Source: Acinetobacter bereziniae LMG 1003 = CIP 70.12 (GTDB lineage: Bacteria; Pseudomonadota; Gammaproteobacteria; Pseudomonadales; Moraxellaceae). Taken from it: a DNA stretch of 64,000 nt. The notes under the pieces were generated by a model that was not told where the DNA came from, searched no databases, and saw nothing but the letters and a program-made list of their open reading frames with translations. Shown here piece after piece: positions 52,870 to 63,500 of this stretch. The DNA lies in NCBI RefSeq assembly GCF_000368925.1, contig NZ_KB849755.1, positions 1,672,001-1,736,000 of the forward strand, in the 5' to 3' direction. Within the stretch, counting starts at the first letter, position 1; every line of letters starts with the position of its first letter. The position numbers and the translations under genes were made by a program.

Positions 52870-53934
52870 ATGGTTCAGGGAAATATTTCAGCCCCAATTT
52901 TGGTCACAGGTGCAACAGGCTATATTGCGAGTTGGGTGATTCAAAAGCTATTGGAGCAAGGTTATACCGTTCATGCAACTGTACGGGATTTAAATAAAAA
53001 ACAAAGCTTTGCCCATCTTGAAAAAATAGCACAGCAAAGCACAGGAACACTTAAGCTTTTCAAAGCCAATCTGCTAGAAAAAGATTCTTTCGATGAGGCG
53101 ATGCAAGGTTGTGAAGTTGTATTACATATGGCATCACCATTTGTAGTGACCAACTATAAAGATGCCATTAAAGATATTATTGAGCCTGCAATTTTAGGAA
53201 CAGAAAATGTCCTCAATAGCGTCAATAAAACAGATTCTGTAAAACGTGTCATTGTGACATCAAGTATTGCTTCAACCTATGGTGATGCAATCGATATATT
53301 AAAAACTGAACACAATCAGTTTGATGAGTCCCATTGGAACATAACCAGTTCAACGACCCATCAACCTTATCCTTACTCTAAAGTCATGGCTGAACGAAAA
53401 GCTTGGGAAATGGCAGAAGCACAAAATCGCTGGGAGCTTATTTGTGTAAATCCAGCTTTAGTGCTTGGACCATCACTAACGGCAAATACTCAGTCAGGCA
53501 GTGTTGAAGTCCTCGAACAATTTGCCAACGGAATGACGCTATTTGGTGTTCCACCGATGTGGAATGGTATTGTTGATGTTCGAGATGTAGCTGATGCGCA
53601 TATTTTAGCCGCGTTTAACCCACACGCGTCTGGTCGCTACATTATTAGTGGTGGCTCACTCAGTCTCTTGGAAATGGGAAAAATTTTACGTCAAAATTTT
53701 GGACAAAAATTTCCTTTTCCCCGCAATCAAGTTCCGAAAAAAGCTTTTAAATTTATTGGACCTGTATTTGGTTATTCACGTGACTTTATTGAAAAGAATA
53801 TGGGCTATCCGATCTTCTTTAATGCAGATAAAAGTATCAAAGAATTGGGCATCCACTATCGTGATATTGAGACCAGTTTAGTGGAGCATTTTCAACAATT
53901 GCTTGATGATGGTGTGGTGAAAAAATATATTTAG
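52870..53934 (+). CDS. Extended short-chain dehydrogenase (dihydroflavonol-reductase-like)
   Basis: A 354-residue NAD(P)-dependent enzyme. The cofactor loop GATGYIAS (15-22) lies at the N-terminus, 'VVLHMASPF' follows, the catalytic motif is YPYSK (Y-x3-K), and 'NPALVLGPSL' is typical. It belongs with aldehyde/dihydroflavonol-4-reductase-type enzymes of the NAD-dependent epimerase/dehydratase family. The substrate is unknown; reduction of carbonyl compounds is likely. AAGGA lies 9 bp before the ATG. Monocistronic, with a strong terminator. Confidence 0.87.
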   Translation: MVQGNISAPILVTGATGYIASWVIQKLLEQGYTVHATVRDLNKKQSFAHLEKIAQQSTGTLKLFKANLLEKDSFDEAMQGCEVVLHMASPFVVTNYKDAIKDIIEPAILGTENVLNSVNKTDSVKRVIVTSSIASTYGDAIDILKTEHNQFDESHWNITSSTTHQPYPYSKVMAERKAWEMAEAQNRWELICVNPALVLGPSLTANTQSGSVEVLEQFANGMTLFGVPPMWNGIVDVRDVADAHILAAFNPHASGRYIISGGSLSLLEMGKILRQNFGQKFPFPRNQVPKKAFKFIGPVFGYSRDFIEKNMGYPIFFNADKSIKELGIHYRDIETSLVEHFQQLLDDGVVKKYI

Positions 53935-53971
53935 CGTCTCCCAACATTTCAGCCATACACGTTTTCTTTAA

Positions 53972-54014
53972 AACAACAAGCCTTTTTCATATATGAAAAA
54001 GGCTTGTTGTTTTA
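53972..54014 (+). terminator. Strong terminator after the reductase gene
   Basis: Near-perfect 19-bp arms (AACAACAAGCCTTTTTCAT / ATGAAAAAGGCTTGTTGTT) followed by T residues. It may also serve the convergent receptor gene. Confidence 0.88.
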
Positions 54015-54036
54015 TTACGCTCAAAATCAGCTAGGC

Positions 54037-56184
54037 TTAGAAATCAAAGGTTACACCAACCTTATATGTTCTAGCACCACCCACCAAAGCGTAATTTGAA
54101 TTAAAAACTCCTTCCCAATATTTTTTATTGGTCACGTTATCAACATTGGCAAGAAATGTGGTATTTACCCCACCAAGTTTAGTTTTATAACGTGCACCTA
54201 AATCAACAATTGTATAATCAGGAAGTTTTAAGCTGTTCTCTTCATTCAAATATTGTTCACTCACATAACTCACACGCGTGTTTATATTGAGACCGTCAAT
54301 TTGAGGAATCGCATAATCAAGTCCCAAAGAGGCAGTAAAATCAGGAACACCATAAACGTTATTTCCCTGAATCGCTGTTTTACCAGATTTCACGTATTCC
54401 GCATCGATATAAGCCAAGCTCCCCATTAAAGATAATGCATCTGTTACATTTCCAGAGAAAGACCATTCGATACCACGTGAACGAGTCTCAGCATCATCTT
54501 TAACCTTATTTGTTATAGTGTCCTGATATACCTCGGGCTTTTCAATTTGATACAACGCCACAGTGTTTAACCATGAACCCCATTGATATTTGGCGCCCAA
54601 TTCATACTGTTTAGTTTGGTATGGTGCAAGCGTATCTCCCTGATTGGTTGCAGTCGGATAGGTAATCTCAGAGACCGTCACGCCTTCTGCTAAACCCTCG
54701 ACATAGCTTGCATAAAAAGACAGATCCTCGCCAAAGGGTTTAATCACAATGCCCAAACTTGGAGAAAGTTTATCTGAATTATAAGATGTTTTTTTAACCA
54801 AGTTCTTTGTATCAATATCTTGATAGCGAGCACCTAAAATGAGTTGCAACTTATCATCTAGCATTGAAATCTGGTCAGTTAAGGTGTAACTCACATACTC
54901 ATTATCACCATAAGGCACAATTTCAGGATAAGTTGTTGGCATCTTTCCGGTATTGGATGGATGGTATAAATTCGTTGTAAAACTCGAACTGGTTGCTGCT
55001 TTATGTTGGGTATACTGACGCGTTAAATAATCCGCACGTAAACCTAATGTATGTTGAATAGAACCTGTATCAAACTTCCCCTCAAAGCCAAAGTTTGCTG
55101 CGGTGTTATGTTCTTTTGAACCCACGCGATAATATTGAGATGTGGCATTTCCATTGACATTATTCACAATCATACGCGTACCAAAAAGATGCCCATCGTA
55201 TGATTTTTCAACATAACCAATACCCGCAAATGCTTTTAAATCAGGGGTAAATTTATATTCACCAGATAACCCCACAAATTGACTGTTGGTATTGCCTTTT
55301 AAGTCTGAGAAATAGTTTAAATCACCTTTTGGTGCGGCAAGAACCTGATTAACACTTCCCTTTCCTCCCATCGCAACCATCGCAGGTGAGCCCCCCTTAC
55401 GATTTCCTTTTACCGCATATGCATCTAAGTTAATTTTGACTTTATCTGTAGTGTAATCGGCAGCAATTGAGCCCAGTGCTTGACGATCATTCATACCATC
55501 AATGATATGCTCACCATCTGCATAAGCACCATTTACACGTAGTCCAAATTCTTTCTCTTGACCAAAACGACGTGATACATCAAATCCCGATTGGTAATAT
55601 CCTCCGTCTTCATATACAGCTGAAACACGTGTTAATTCTTTATCGGCTCGTTTTGAATGACCAATAATAATCCCCCCCACACTTCCTGTAGGAGCAACAC
55701 CCGCGACCAATGCATTTGGTCCTTTAAGCACTGAAACGGATTCTAAAAACTCTGTTGGCATACGCCCATAAGGGGCTACACCATAAAAGCCGTTATAATT
55801 TAAATCTTCATGATTGACATCAAAACCACGGATTTTAAAGTTTTCATTGAGATGCCCTTGATTGGTCGTCGTTCTTACACTGGCATCATTTTTTAAGACT
55901 TCACCCGCAGTATTTGCTTGTTGGTTTTCAATCAACTGCTCAGAATAACTATTTATACTAAATGGGGTATCAATAATTTGCTTGTTGCCCAATGGTCCTA
56001 ACTGGGTATTTTTTTTCAAAGCGCCATTGGCAAAAGTTGCCTCCTCTTGCTGTTTTTCAGCAGTAACTTTGATTGTCGGTAAGGTTGAAACCTCCGTATC
56101 AGCCAAAGCTGTTTGTAGAGTCCCCCCACCAAAAAGAGCAACCGCAATAGAATTAACTAAAAGAGTTTGGGAAAAAAGTTTCAT
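54037..56184 (-). CDS. TonB-dependent siderophore receptor
   Basis: A 715-residue outer-membrane receptor. Signal peptide (cleavage near ALA-DTE), a TonB-box-like 'LPTIKVTAEK', plug domain ('PFSINSYSEQLIENQQANTAGEVLKNDASVR', 'FKIRGFD', 'SVLKGPNALVAG') and a 22-strand barrel ending in Phe ('RTYKVGVTFDF'). The siderophore is not deducible; no biosynthesis genes are present. The frame begins at a TTG (56205), but the ATG at 56184 gives a normal signal peptide. Two Fur-box-like sites lie upstream, so iron starvation should induce it. Confidence 0.93.
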   Translation of the reverse strand: MKLFSQTLLVNSIAVALFGGGTLQTALADTEVSTLPTIKVTAEKQQEEATFANGALKKNTQLGPLGNKQIIDTPFSINSYSEQLIENQQANTAGEVLKNDASVRTTTNQGHLNENFKIRGFDVNHEDLNYNGFYGVAPYGRMPTEFLESVSVLKGPNALVAGVAPTGSVGGIIIGHSKRADKELTRVSAVYEDGGYYQSGFDVSRRFGQEKEFGLRVNGAYADGEHIIDGMNDRQALGSIAADYTTDKVKINLDAYAVKGNRKGGSPAMVAMGGKGSVNQVLAAPKGDLNYFSDLKGNTNSQFVGLSGEYKFTPDLKAFAGIGYVEKSYDGHLFGTRMIVNNVNGNATSQYYRVGSKEHNTAANFGFEGKFDTGSIQHTLGLRADYLTRQYTQHKAATSSSFTTNLYHPSNTGKMPTTYPEIVPYGDNEYVSYTLTDQISMLDDKLQLILGARYQDIDTKNLVKKTSYNSDKLSPSLGIVIKPFGEDLSFYASYVEGLAEGVTVSEITYPTATNQGDTLAPYQTKQYELGAKYQWGSWLNTVALYQIEKPEVYQDTITNKVKDDAETRSRGIEWSFSGNVTDALSLMGSLAYIDAEYVKSGKTAIQGNNVYGVPDFTASLGLDYAIPQIDGLNINTRVSYVSEQYLNEENSLKLPDYTIVDLGARYKTKLGGVNTTFLANVDNVTNKKYWEGVFNSNYALVGGARTYKVGVTFDF

Positions 56185-56207
56185 ATTCAACAAATTATTT
56201 TTCAATT

Positions 56208-56226
56208 GATAATGATTATTATATAC
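56208..56226. promoter_or_regulatory. Fur box, proximal
   Basis: GATAATGATTATTATATAC matches the consensus GATAATGATAATCATTATC at most positions (the left half-site is perfect). It lies 24 bp upstream of the receptor ATG, where a bound repressor would block transcription. Confidence 0.75.
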
Positions 56227-56569
56227 ACTATTACTATTGTTAAATATTGTAATTTTTCATCTAAAACTTTTTTTAATGGAAAATTCTAATAAATAGGAAT
56301 GATTATCATATAAAAAATATGAGACTTCTTCGCCATTCAAAATAGGATTCAATACTTTTAAGTATCCATGAAATATGAATAATCGCTTTCTATGGCTAAG
56401 CATCGCCTAGCTTAATTGATGTAAATTTTTCATGTAAAGCTTGGTGTTGCAAATAAAAGTCTTACAGATTTATTTTTATCTCATGATCAAGGTTTCATGC
56501 TTGATCAAGCTAAAATACATTTAAACGTCTTCCCAAAAATTACTTTTTCAAGCTTTATGAAGAAACTGA
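56227..56569. other. Intergenic region between the receptor and an exported-protein gene
   Basis: Gene-free, AT-rich. Apart from the second Fur-like site I see no motif. No terminator is obvious for the leftward gene at 56570. Confidence 0.4.
56296..56314. promoter_or_regulatory. Possible second Fur box
   Basis: GGAATGATTATCATATAAA contains the palindromic core ATGATTATCAT. It lies about 110 bp upstream of the receptor start and is weaker than the proximal site. Confidence 0.5.
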
Positions 56570-57349
56570 TTATTGCACGATTAAGTAATGCCCAATATTT
56601 TCATATCCCACATTCAACCTATTCACATTAAATTCAGTTGGCATGAGCAACACATCTGGCTCATCAACAAATTGACCGATCGCATATTCTAAGATCACAC
56701 TTTTTTGTTGATTTAACATTAGCTTCATTTGGCAATATGAAATTCGTTTGTCTTGATCATGTTCCTGATTTAACGTCTTAATTTCTGTAAAGTTAAAATG
56801 AAAATTTTGTTGGATCTGTTGTTTTAATAATTTGTCCTCATGAATGTCATACTGAAAAAGCGCATTGATCGCTTGATCTTTCTGAGCATCATAAACCATC
56901 AAAAGTTGCTTTTGTTGTTTATCTAATTGCATTGCGATATAGGGTTCTAATAACTTTTCATAATTGGCAATATAGTGGTAAACATCATCCAATTCTGTTT
57001 CTTTTGCCTGTTGTTGTTGAGCAATTTTGACAAACTGAGTATTCAAATCATGGAAGATGTTTTGGTTTTTTTGTATCAGTTTTTGTTTGAGTTGGGCTTG
57101 TGTATATTGCTTTGACCAAATCAAGTCATTCACCGATTGTTGATCCTGTTTAAAGGATCTAAGCATGAATTCGTTAAAATGTTTAATTCGCAAATACCAA
57201 TAGTGGTATAAATCATTTTCAATGGATTGATTTAAATGCTCATTCAACTGTTTTAAACCACTCGTATGCTGACAATCATTCACGGCAAAAACTGAGGTTG
57301 TTGGCAATAACAGTAGAAAGCAAGCAACATATCGTTTTATTATTTTCAT
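56570..57349 (-). CDS. Exported protein of unknown function
   Basis: A 259-residue protein with a signal peptide (cleavage near VFA-VNDCQ). The mature part is rich in Gln, Lys and aromatic residues, strongly helical ('LKQKLIQKNQNIFHDLNTQFVKIAQQQQAKETELDDVYHYI') and has two cysteines (in DCQH and SYCQMK) that could form a disulfide. I recognise no family. It lies 70 bp downstream of ligA in the same direction, with an intervening inverted repeat. Confidence 0.72.
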   Translation of the reverse strand: MKIIKRYVACFLLLLPTTSVFAVNDCQHTSGLKQLNEHLNQSIENDLYHYWYLRIKHFNEFMLRSFKQDQQSVNDLIWSKQYTQAQLKQKLIQKNQNIFHDLNTQFVKIAQQQQAKETELDDVYHYIANYEKLLEPYIAMQLDKQQKQLLMVYDAQKDQAINALFQYDIHEDKLLKQQIQQNFHFNFTEIKTLNQEHDQDKRISYCQMKLMLNQQKSVILEYAIGQFVDEPDVLLMPTEFNVNRLNVGYENIGHYLIVQ

Positions 57350-57361
57350 GACCTAAAGATG

Positions 57362-57394
57362 ATTGTAAAGACACACAGAATGTATCTTTACAAT
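57362..57394. repeat. Inverted repeat between ligA and the exported-protein gene
   Basis: Arms ATTGTAAAGA (57362-57371) and TCTTTACAAT (57385-57394) with a 13-bp centre. There is no T-run on either side. It may be a weak terminator for ligA or an operator for the downstream gene. Confidence 0.5.
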
Positions 57395-57419
57395 AGCTTA
57401 GGAATTTATTCAAGCATAT

Positions 57420-59450
57420 TTAAGCTTGACCATAATCAGCCATCAACGCTAAAAAGGCTTGCTCATCCAACACTGGAATGCCCAATTTTTCTGCTTTTTC
57501 GAGTTTAGAACCCGCCTTTTCTCCAGCAACCACACATTTGGTTTTACTTGAAACACTGCCACTCACACGAGCACCTAAAGCTTGAAGCATCTGAGTCGCA
57601 TCATCACGCCCCATCGTTGCTAGTGTTCCAGTAATCACCCAACTCTCACCATTTAAAGGCTGACGTGTTGGAGCTATTGGAGCATCCCAGTGAATTCCTG
57701 CCGCCAGTAACCGATCAATAACTTCAAGATTATGTGAGGCTTGGAAAAAATCGACGATCCATTCAGCTGTAATTCCACCCACATCTGGTGTCTTTTTCAA
57801 GGCTTCGAGATCAGCATGGCGAATTGCATCAAAGGTTTGGAATGTATTGGCAAGCATACGCGCTGTCGTTTCACCGACGCCACGAATTCCAAGTGCATAA
57901 ATAAATGCAGCTAAGGTTGTTTTCTTACTGTTTTCAATGGCATCCAGTAAATTCTGAACAGATTTTTCGCCCATTTTCTCAATGGTCAATAGCTGTTCAC
58001 GATGTTCATGTAAGTGATAAATATCAGCAACATCTTTTAATAAATCAAGATGAAGTAATGACTCCACCCAACGATCACCTAGACCTTCGATGTCCATCGC
58101 TTTACGAGAAACAAAGTGTCGAATGGCTTCAATACGTTGTGCTGAACAATACAAACCACCTGAACATCGAGCTAAAGCCTCACCTTCTGGCATCACCACA
58201 GGTGACGAACATACAGGACAGTTTTCGGGCAAATGCACTTCAACCACATCGTCTGGACGAAACTCTAACCAAACTTTCTCAACTTTGGGAATCACATCAC
58301 CACTGCGATAGACACTTACAGTATCGCCAATTCGAACATCTAAACGATGGATTTCACCAATATTATGCAAAGTCACATTTGAAACGGTGACACCACCCAC
58401 AGCCACAGGGTTTAAACGAGCTACGGGGGTTAATGTACCAGTTCGCCCCACTTGCCAATCAATATTTTCAACTGTTGTCAAAGCAGCAACGGCGGGGAAT
58501 TTATAGGCTGTTGCCCAACGTGGCTCTCGACTTAAAAAACCAAGCTTTTGTTGTTGTTGTAGGTCATCCACCTTAATGACCATTCCGTCAATTTCAACCG
58601 CCAAATTCGGACGCTCTTGATTGATTTGCTGATATTTTTCTTGAACTTCCTGAATACTGTCACAAATAAAATGACGTTCGCCTACGGCAAAGCCAAAATT
58701 AGTCAACCATTCAAGGCTTGCTGACATCGAGCTTAACCCATGATTAGGTTCGCACTGTGCAATCCCATACGCATAGAATGCCAAAGGTCGTGATGCAGCA
58801 ATATTTGGATCTAGCTGTCGCAAACTTCCTGCTGCGGCATTGCGAGGATTGGCAAATGTTTTTTCACCTTTGGCTTCATTCTCAGCATTCAATCGCTCAA
58901 AACCAGCTTTAGGCATCAGCACTTCGCCACGAACTTCTAGCAAACGAGGTACTGCAACTTTGTCAGAAGACAACACTTTGGGTAGATTGCGAATCGTTTT
59001 GACATTTTGAGTAATCACTTCGCCTGTTTCACCATCCCCACGGGTAACACCACGAGTCAACACCCCGTTTTCATACCAAAGTGAAATCGCCAATCCATCG
59101 AATTTCAACTCCACATCATACTGAATTTTCTGGTTGGGTAAGCGTTCCTCAATACGGCGGGCAAAAGCAAACAATTCTTCCTGATTAAACACGTTGCCCA
59201 ATGACAACATTGGTACAGTATGAGTAATGGTTTCAAATTTAGCCAGCGGTTTACCTCCGACTTTATTCACAGGGCTATCTGCCTGAACTAAGTCTGGATA
59301 TTGCTGTTCTAATGCTTTGAGTTGGTGAAATAGCTGATCATATTCACTGTCTTCAATACTGGGTTGATCCATCACATAATAAGCATGGTTATGTTTGGCT
59401 ATGAGCTGAATCAATTGACGCATTTGCGTCACGACAGGATTATTTTCCAT
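57420..59450 (-). CDS. ligA: NAD+-dependent DNA ligase
   Basis: Seals nicks in replication and repair. The 676-residue protein is full length: domain Ia with conserved Tyr residues ('HNHAYYVMD'), the adenylated lysine K116 in KFDG (116-119), OB fold, a four-Cys zinc site ('CPVCSSPV' with 'CSGGLYC'), helix-hairpin-helix repeats and a C-terminal BRCT domain ('LNGESWVITGTLATMGRDDATQML'). It follows smc and zipA, a conserved order in Acinetobacter and Pseudomonas relatives. Confidence 0.97.
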   Translation of the reverse strand: MENNPVVTQMRQLIQLIAKHNHAYYVMDQPSIEDSEYDQLFHQLKALEQQYPDLVQADSPVNKVGGKPLAKFETITHTVPMLSLGNVFNQEELFAFARRIEERLPNQKIQYDVELKFDGLAISLWYENGVLTRGVTRGDGETGEVITQNVKTIRNLPKVLSSDKVAVPRLLEVRGEVLMPKAGFERLNAENEAKGEKTFANPRNAAAGSLRQLDPNIAASRPLAFYAYGIAQCEPNHGLSSMSASLEWLTNFGFAVGERHFICDSIQEVQEKYQQINQERPNLAVEIDGMVIKVDDLQQQQKLGFLSREPRWATAYKFPAVAALTTVENIDWQVGRTGTLTPVARLNPVAVGGVTVSNVTLHNIGEIHRLDVRIGDTVSVYRSGDVIPKVEKVWLEFRPDDVVEVHLPENCPVCSSPVVMPEGEALARCSGGLYCSAQRIEAIRHFVSRKAMDIEGLGDRWVESLLHLDLLKDVADIYHLHEHREQLLTIEKMGEKSVQNLLDAIENSKKTTLAAFIYALGIRGVGETTARMLANTFQTFDAIRHADLEALKKTPDVGGITAEWIVDFFQASHNLEVIDRLLAAGIHWDAPIAPTRQPLNGESWVITGTLATMGRDDATQMLQALGARVSGSVSSKTKCVVAGEKAGSKLEKAEKLGIPVLDEQAFLALMADYGQA

Positions 59451-59467
59451 AAATTATTTCACCATCT

Positions 59468-59489
59468 AAAAAGGCGGATAACTCCGCCT
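59468..59489 (-). terminator. Hairpin between zipA and ligA
   Basis: Minus-strand AGGCGGA-GTTA-TCCGCCT followed by a short T-run (TTTTTAG), in the 80 bp between the two genes. It may end or attenuate smc-zipA transcripts before ligA. Confidence 0.6.
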
Positions 59490-59530
59490 AAAATTTTGAA
59501 TACCAATTATAAAGTAAATATACGCTTATG

Positions 59531-60568
59531 CTAAGCTTCATGCCCTGAGCGATAATCAATCGCCTTATGACGCCAATGCTCTTTCAACTGTGGTGTAAAC
59601 TCAAGGTTGTTCTCATCATAGACCGTACCATCAATCTCACGAGCGATTAAACCGGCAATACTGACCATGGTATCAAAACCTTTCTGCACATCTGAGTGTG
59701 GCAATGCCAAGAAAAATGCTAATCCTTGTACTTGTTCTGTCGACAAAGTTTCAAGATCAAATCCATCAGGTCCGTTGTCTGTCACCCGCAACACAGAAAA
59801 CAGTAAATGGCTTTCTTCCTCCGGGTTTTCATAACGATGAAAACAAGAAAGTTCACCAAAACGTAAACCATACTTCAAAAGCATTTTAAGTGTCTTATCA
59901 CCTGACAATGCTTTACGTGGGTTTGGATATACATTTAACGCAATAATCGTTTCCGCTTTTGAAAGCACACTTTCATCATCGTATTTTTGCTGTTCATTGA
60001 GATGCACATCCAAAATACTACTTTCTTCATCAAACTCTTTGATTTCAGCAGTTTCTACATTGGCATTGAGTTGAAATACTGACTCTTTTTCTTTCTCTAC
60101 AACACTTTTGTCTGATTCAATGGTATCTACAGACGAATTCTCGTCAGTCTTTGTAGATAAATCAGTGCTGTTCAATGCTTCAGATTCAGCATGATCAGTT
60201 TTCTGATGCGCTTCAACATTTGCTGGATCATTTTGATCAATATCTTTAATTGAATCTACTTCAGTTGACTGCGTTGAATTTGCATCTTGAACGACATCAT
60301 CAAGCTTTTGTACTTTTTCTTCAGCAACTTCAACGGAGTCTAGTGCATTTAAATTCGGTTCAACACGTTGTTGTTCTGGCGTAGCACGTGCAATCTGTAA
60401 CTGGTCACGCACATGACGAGGAATCACAGGTTGCTGACAGTCAGCATTGATGTGTAACTCAGACTCAAGAGAAGGTGCTGCATCATTTGGCTTTCGTAGC
60501 ATCATTCTCAAACCAACCAGAATGATGATTACGGCAGCAACAATTCCAATAATTGTGGTGATTTCCAT
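59531..60568 (-). CDS. zipA: Cell division protein ZipA
   Basis: Anchors FtsZ to the inner membrane. The 345-residue protein has a single N-terminal TM helix (about 5-24), a long acidic linker rich in Asp, Glu and Ser (about 30-200) and the C-terminal FtsZ-binding domain ('IIALNVYPNPRKALSGDKTLKMLLKYGLRFGELSCFHRYENPEEE'). One base separates it from the smc stop. Confidence 0.92.
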   Translation of the reverse strand: MEITTIIGIVAAVIIILVGLRMMLRKPNDAAPSLESELHINADCQQPVIPRHVRDQLQIARATPEQQRVEPNLNALDSVEVAEEKVQKLDDVVQDANSTQSTEVDSIKDIDQNDPANVEAHQKTDHAESEALNSTDLSTKTDENSSVDTIESDKSVVEKEKESVFQLNANVETAEIKEFDEESSILDVHLNEQQKYDDESVLSKAETIIALNVYPNPRKALSGDKTLKMLLKYGLRFGELSCFHRYENPEEESHLLFSVLRVTDNGPDGFDLETLSTEQVQGLAFFLALPHSDVQKGFDTMVSIAGLIAREIDGTVYDENNLEFTPQLKEHWRHKAIDYRSGHEA

Positions 60569-60569
60569 A

Positions 60570-63500
60570 CTACGACTCCGCGGCTAAACCGTACTCTCTT
60601 GCCTCTTCCAAATTCACAGTGACGAGTTTTGAAGTGCCTGGTTCAGGCATCGTCACCCCCAGCAAATCGGTTGCCATCGTCATTGCAACTTTATTATGTG
60701 TAATGTAAATGAATTGCACTTGATCAGAAAGCTCTTTTACCAAATTACAAAAGCGTCCTACATTGGCATCGTCTAAAGGTGCATCAACTTCATCCAAAAC
60801 ACAGAATGGTGCAGGATTTAATCGGAAAATCGCAAACACCAATGCCAGTGCTGTTAAAGCTTTTTCGCCACCTGACAATAATGCCAAAGAACTGTTTTTC
60901 TTGCCTGGTGGACGCGCCATTAACTTTACGCCAGACTGCCAATCGTCTTCAAGGCTTAAACTCGCTTCACCACCATTAAAAACTTTAGGGAATAAAACTT
61001 TCAGCTCTGAATTAACTTGATCAAAAGTTCCCATAAACAGTTTTTTGGTTTCTTGGTCAATTGTTTTCATGGCATCTTTTAATTGCCCAACGGTATTTTC
61101 CAAGTCCTGCATTTGATGGCTTAAATCTTCAAAACGCTTGGACACTTCCTCATATTCTTCTGAAGCTGCAAGGTTAACCGCGCCTAGTTTTTCAAACTGA
61201 CGTTGTGCTTTTTCAAACTTCTCTTGGTGTACAGGCAAATCTATCAAGACACCTTGCTTAATTTCAGCATTCATTTCTTTCAATTGATCAGAATAATGCT
61301 GTAAATCCGATTTTGCCGATTGCCAAGCCAAACGACGTTCTTCTAGCTTGCTACGCAATTGTTCATCGTTCTGTTGGTGCAAATGACGCATTTCAGTAAG
61401 CTGCTGTTGTTTTGACTGAATATTGTTCAACTCAACTTGCCACTCACTCCAAGTTTTCTGCAACTTTTCAGTTTGCTGTGCTTGCTCAGCATATTGCGAC
61501 TCTAGGCTTGGTAACTCCAACTGAATAGGATCAACAAATTTCTTCGCTTGTTCCATTTGAGCAATAATTTGTTGATATTGAGTTTTAGAAAAAGACAGAT
61601 CTTTGTCTAATAATTCAATCTGCTGTTTATTTTGCTCAGCCAAACGACGGGTCGTTTCAAAGTCCTGCTGTTTAAGTTGTAATTGCTGCTGTTGTTCTTC
61701 TACTTGCTCATTTAACTCATCCAACTTGTATTGCAGTGCCTTAAATTCTGGAAGATTTTGCTCAAGTTTGAGAATGACCGAATGCATATCGATCTCAAGA
61801 TCATCTTTTTGCATTGCATCTTCTTCAAGTTGCTCATCCAGTTGTTGCAACTGATTATTCAGCTGGACTTTATGTAGTTCAAATGCTTGGGAGGCGCTTT
61901 GCTGTTTGGCAATTTGTACATCAAACTGTTGTACTCGCGTTTGCTCTTGCTTGAGTGCATCTTGATCTATTTGAATATGTTTTTGCAACTCAGCAAAACT
62001 TTGGCTGAGTTGAGGCAAAGCATGTTCAGCATCTATCAGTTTAGGCTGTAGATCGGCAAGCTGATGCTCAATTTCTTCAATACGAATACGATGGCTTAAT
62101 GCACCCTGAGCTGCTTGACTGGATTCATCAAAGAACAGACCAATCATCCAGTCTTGACCGACATGATAACCGTCCAAGGTTAATATACTTTGTCCTGTCT
62201 TGAGCTGTGATTGAACTGTCAGTGCTTGCGCCTTATTTTCAGCAATCGCCACATGATTCCATAATGAATACTGCGGTGACTCAATCCAGTCCGCTAAACA
62301 AACCAGACCTGACAACTGGATTTTTTCTAATCCTTGTAATGCTTTAAGCTGACGTGCTGAACTGTCAGCAAAATCTGCACTTTGATCTAAAACTTCTGCT
62401 GATAACCACTTGGCTAAGAATTTTTCGATCAAATTGGCATGTGCTTTACCCTGATCATTTAACTGCAAAACCTGCATCAATTGCACTGCATGGATATCTG
62501 TTTTGACCGCATGCTTTGCAATGAGCTGATTTAAATTTTTCTGTTCTGACTGCAAAACGTGTAATTCAGATTTCAAACTCGATATCAGCGTTTTTTGCTG
62601 GTTGATTTGTTCTTGCAATTGTTCTAATTGCATTTTAGTTTCAGCAATACTCTGCTCTAATTGCAAAATACTTGCTTGCGCTACAGCTTTGTCTTGTTCG
62701 AGTTGTACTAAATCTTCAGTCTGAAATTGGCTTTGGATCTGACTTGCCTGAGTTTTTAAGGTTTCTTTTTGCTGCTCAATACGTGCGACATTTTTGGCAA
62801 GTTGCTCAACCTGTGCTTGCATCTGAGCTTTTTGCTGCTGTTGCTTTTCAACTTGAACTTTAACCTGTTCATAGTGTTGTTGTGCTTGCAACTGCTGTGC
62901 TTTTAAATCACTAAATGCTTGTGTCCCTTGTTGAGTTTCAGACTCAGATTGTTTTAACTGTTCAGCTTGTTGATCCAATTGACTATGCAACGTTTCTAAT
63001 TGCAACTCCATCAATTGAATTTTTTCTTTGGTTTGCGCTTTTTGTTGCTCAAAACTGCCCAAAGCTTCTGAATTTTGTTGAAACAGACTTTGTTTTTGCT
63101 CCAAGGTCATTTTCAACTCAGACAGTTTTTTCTCTGCCTGTTGCCATTCATTTTGCAATGGCGTCGATTGTTGAATTAAACGCTGAAACAGTTCATTGGT
63201 AGAGGTGAGATCATGTTCCAAGGTACTCATATCGGAACGAACCAATTTGAAATGTTCACCCAGTTCGTTCATTTCAATCGTATATTGTTCTTGCAAACGA
63301 GAACTACGTTCACACTGAAATGAAAGAATTTCAATCTTGAGGGTACGGATCTCAGTTTCCAGGGTCTTATATTGAACCGCAGTTTCAGACTGGCGCTTTA
63401 ATGTTTTTAATTGTGATTTGAGTTCTGAGGCAATATCTTCTAGACGATCTAAATTTTGGGTGGTGTGCTCTAAATGTTGCAATGTCTCACGACGACGCGC

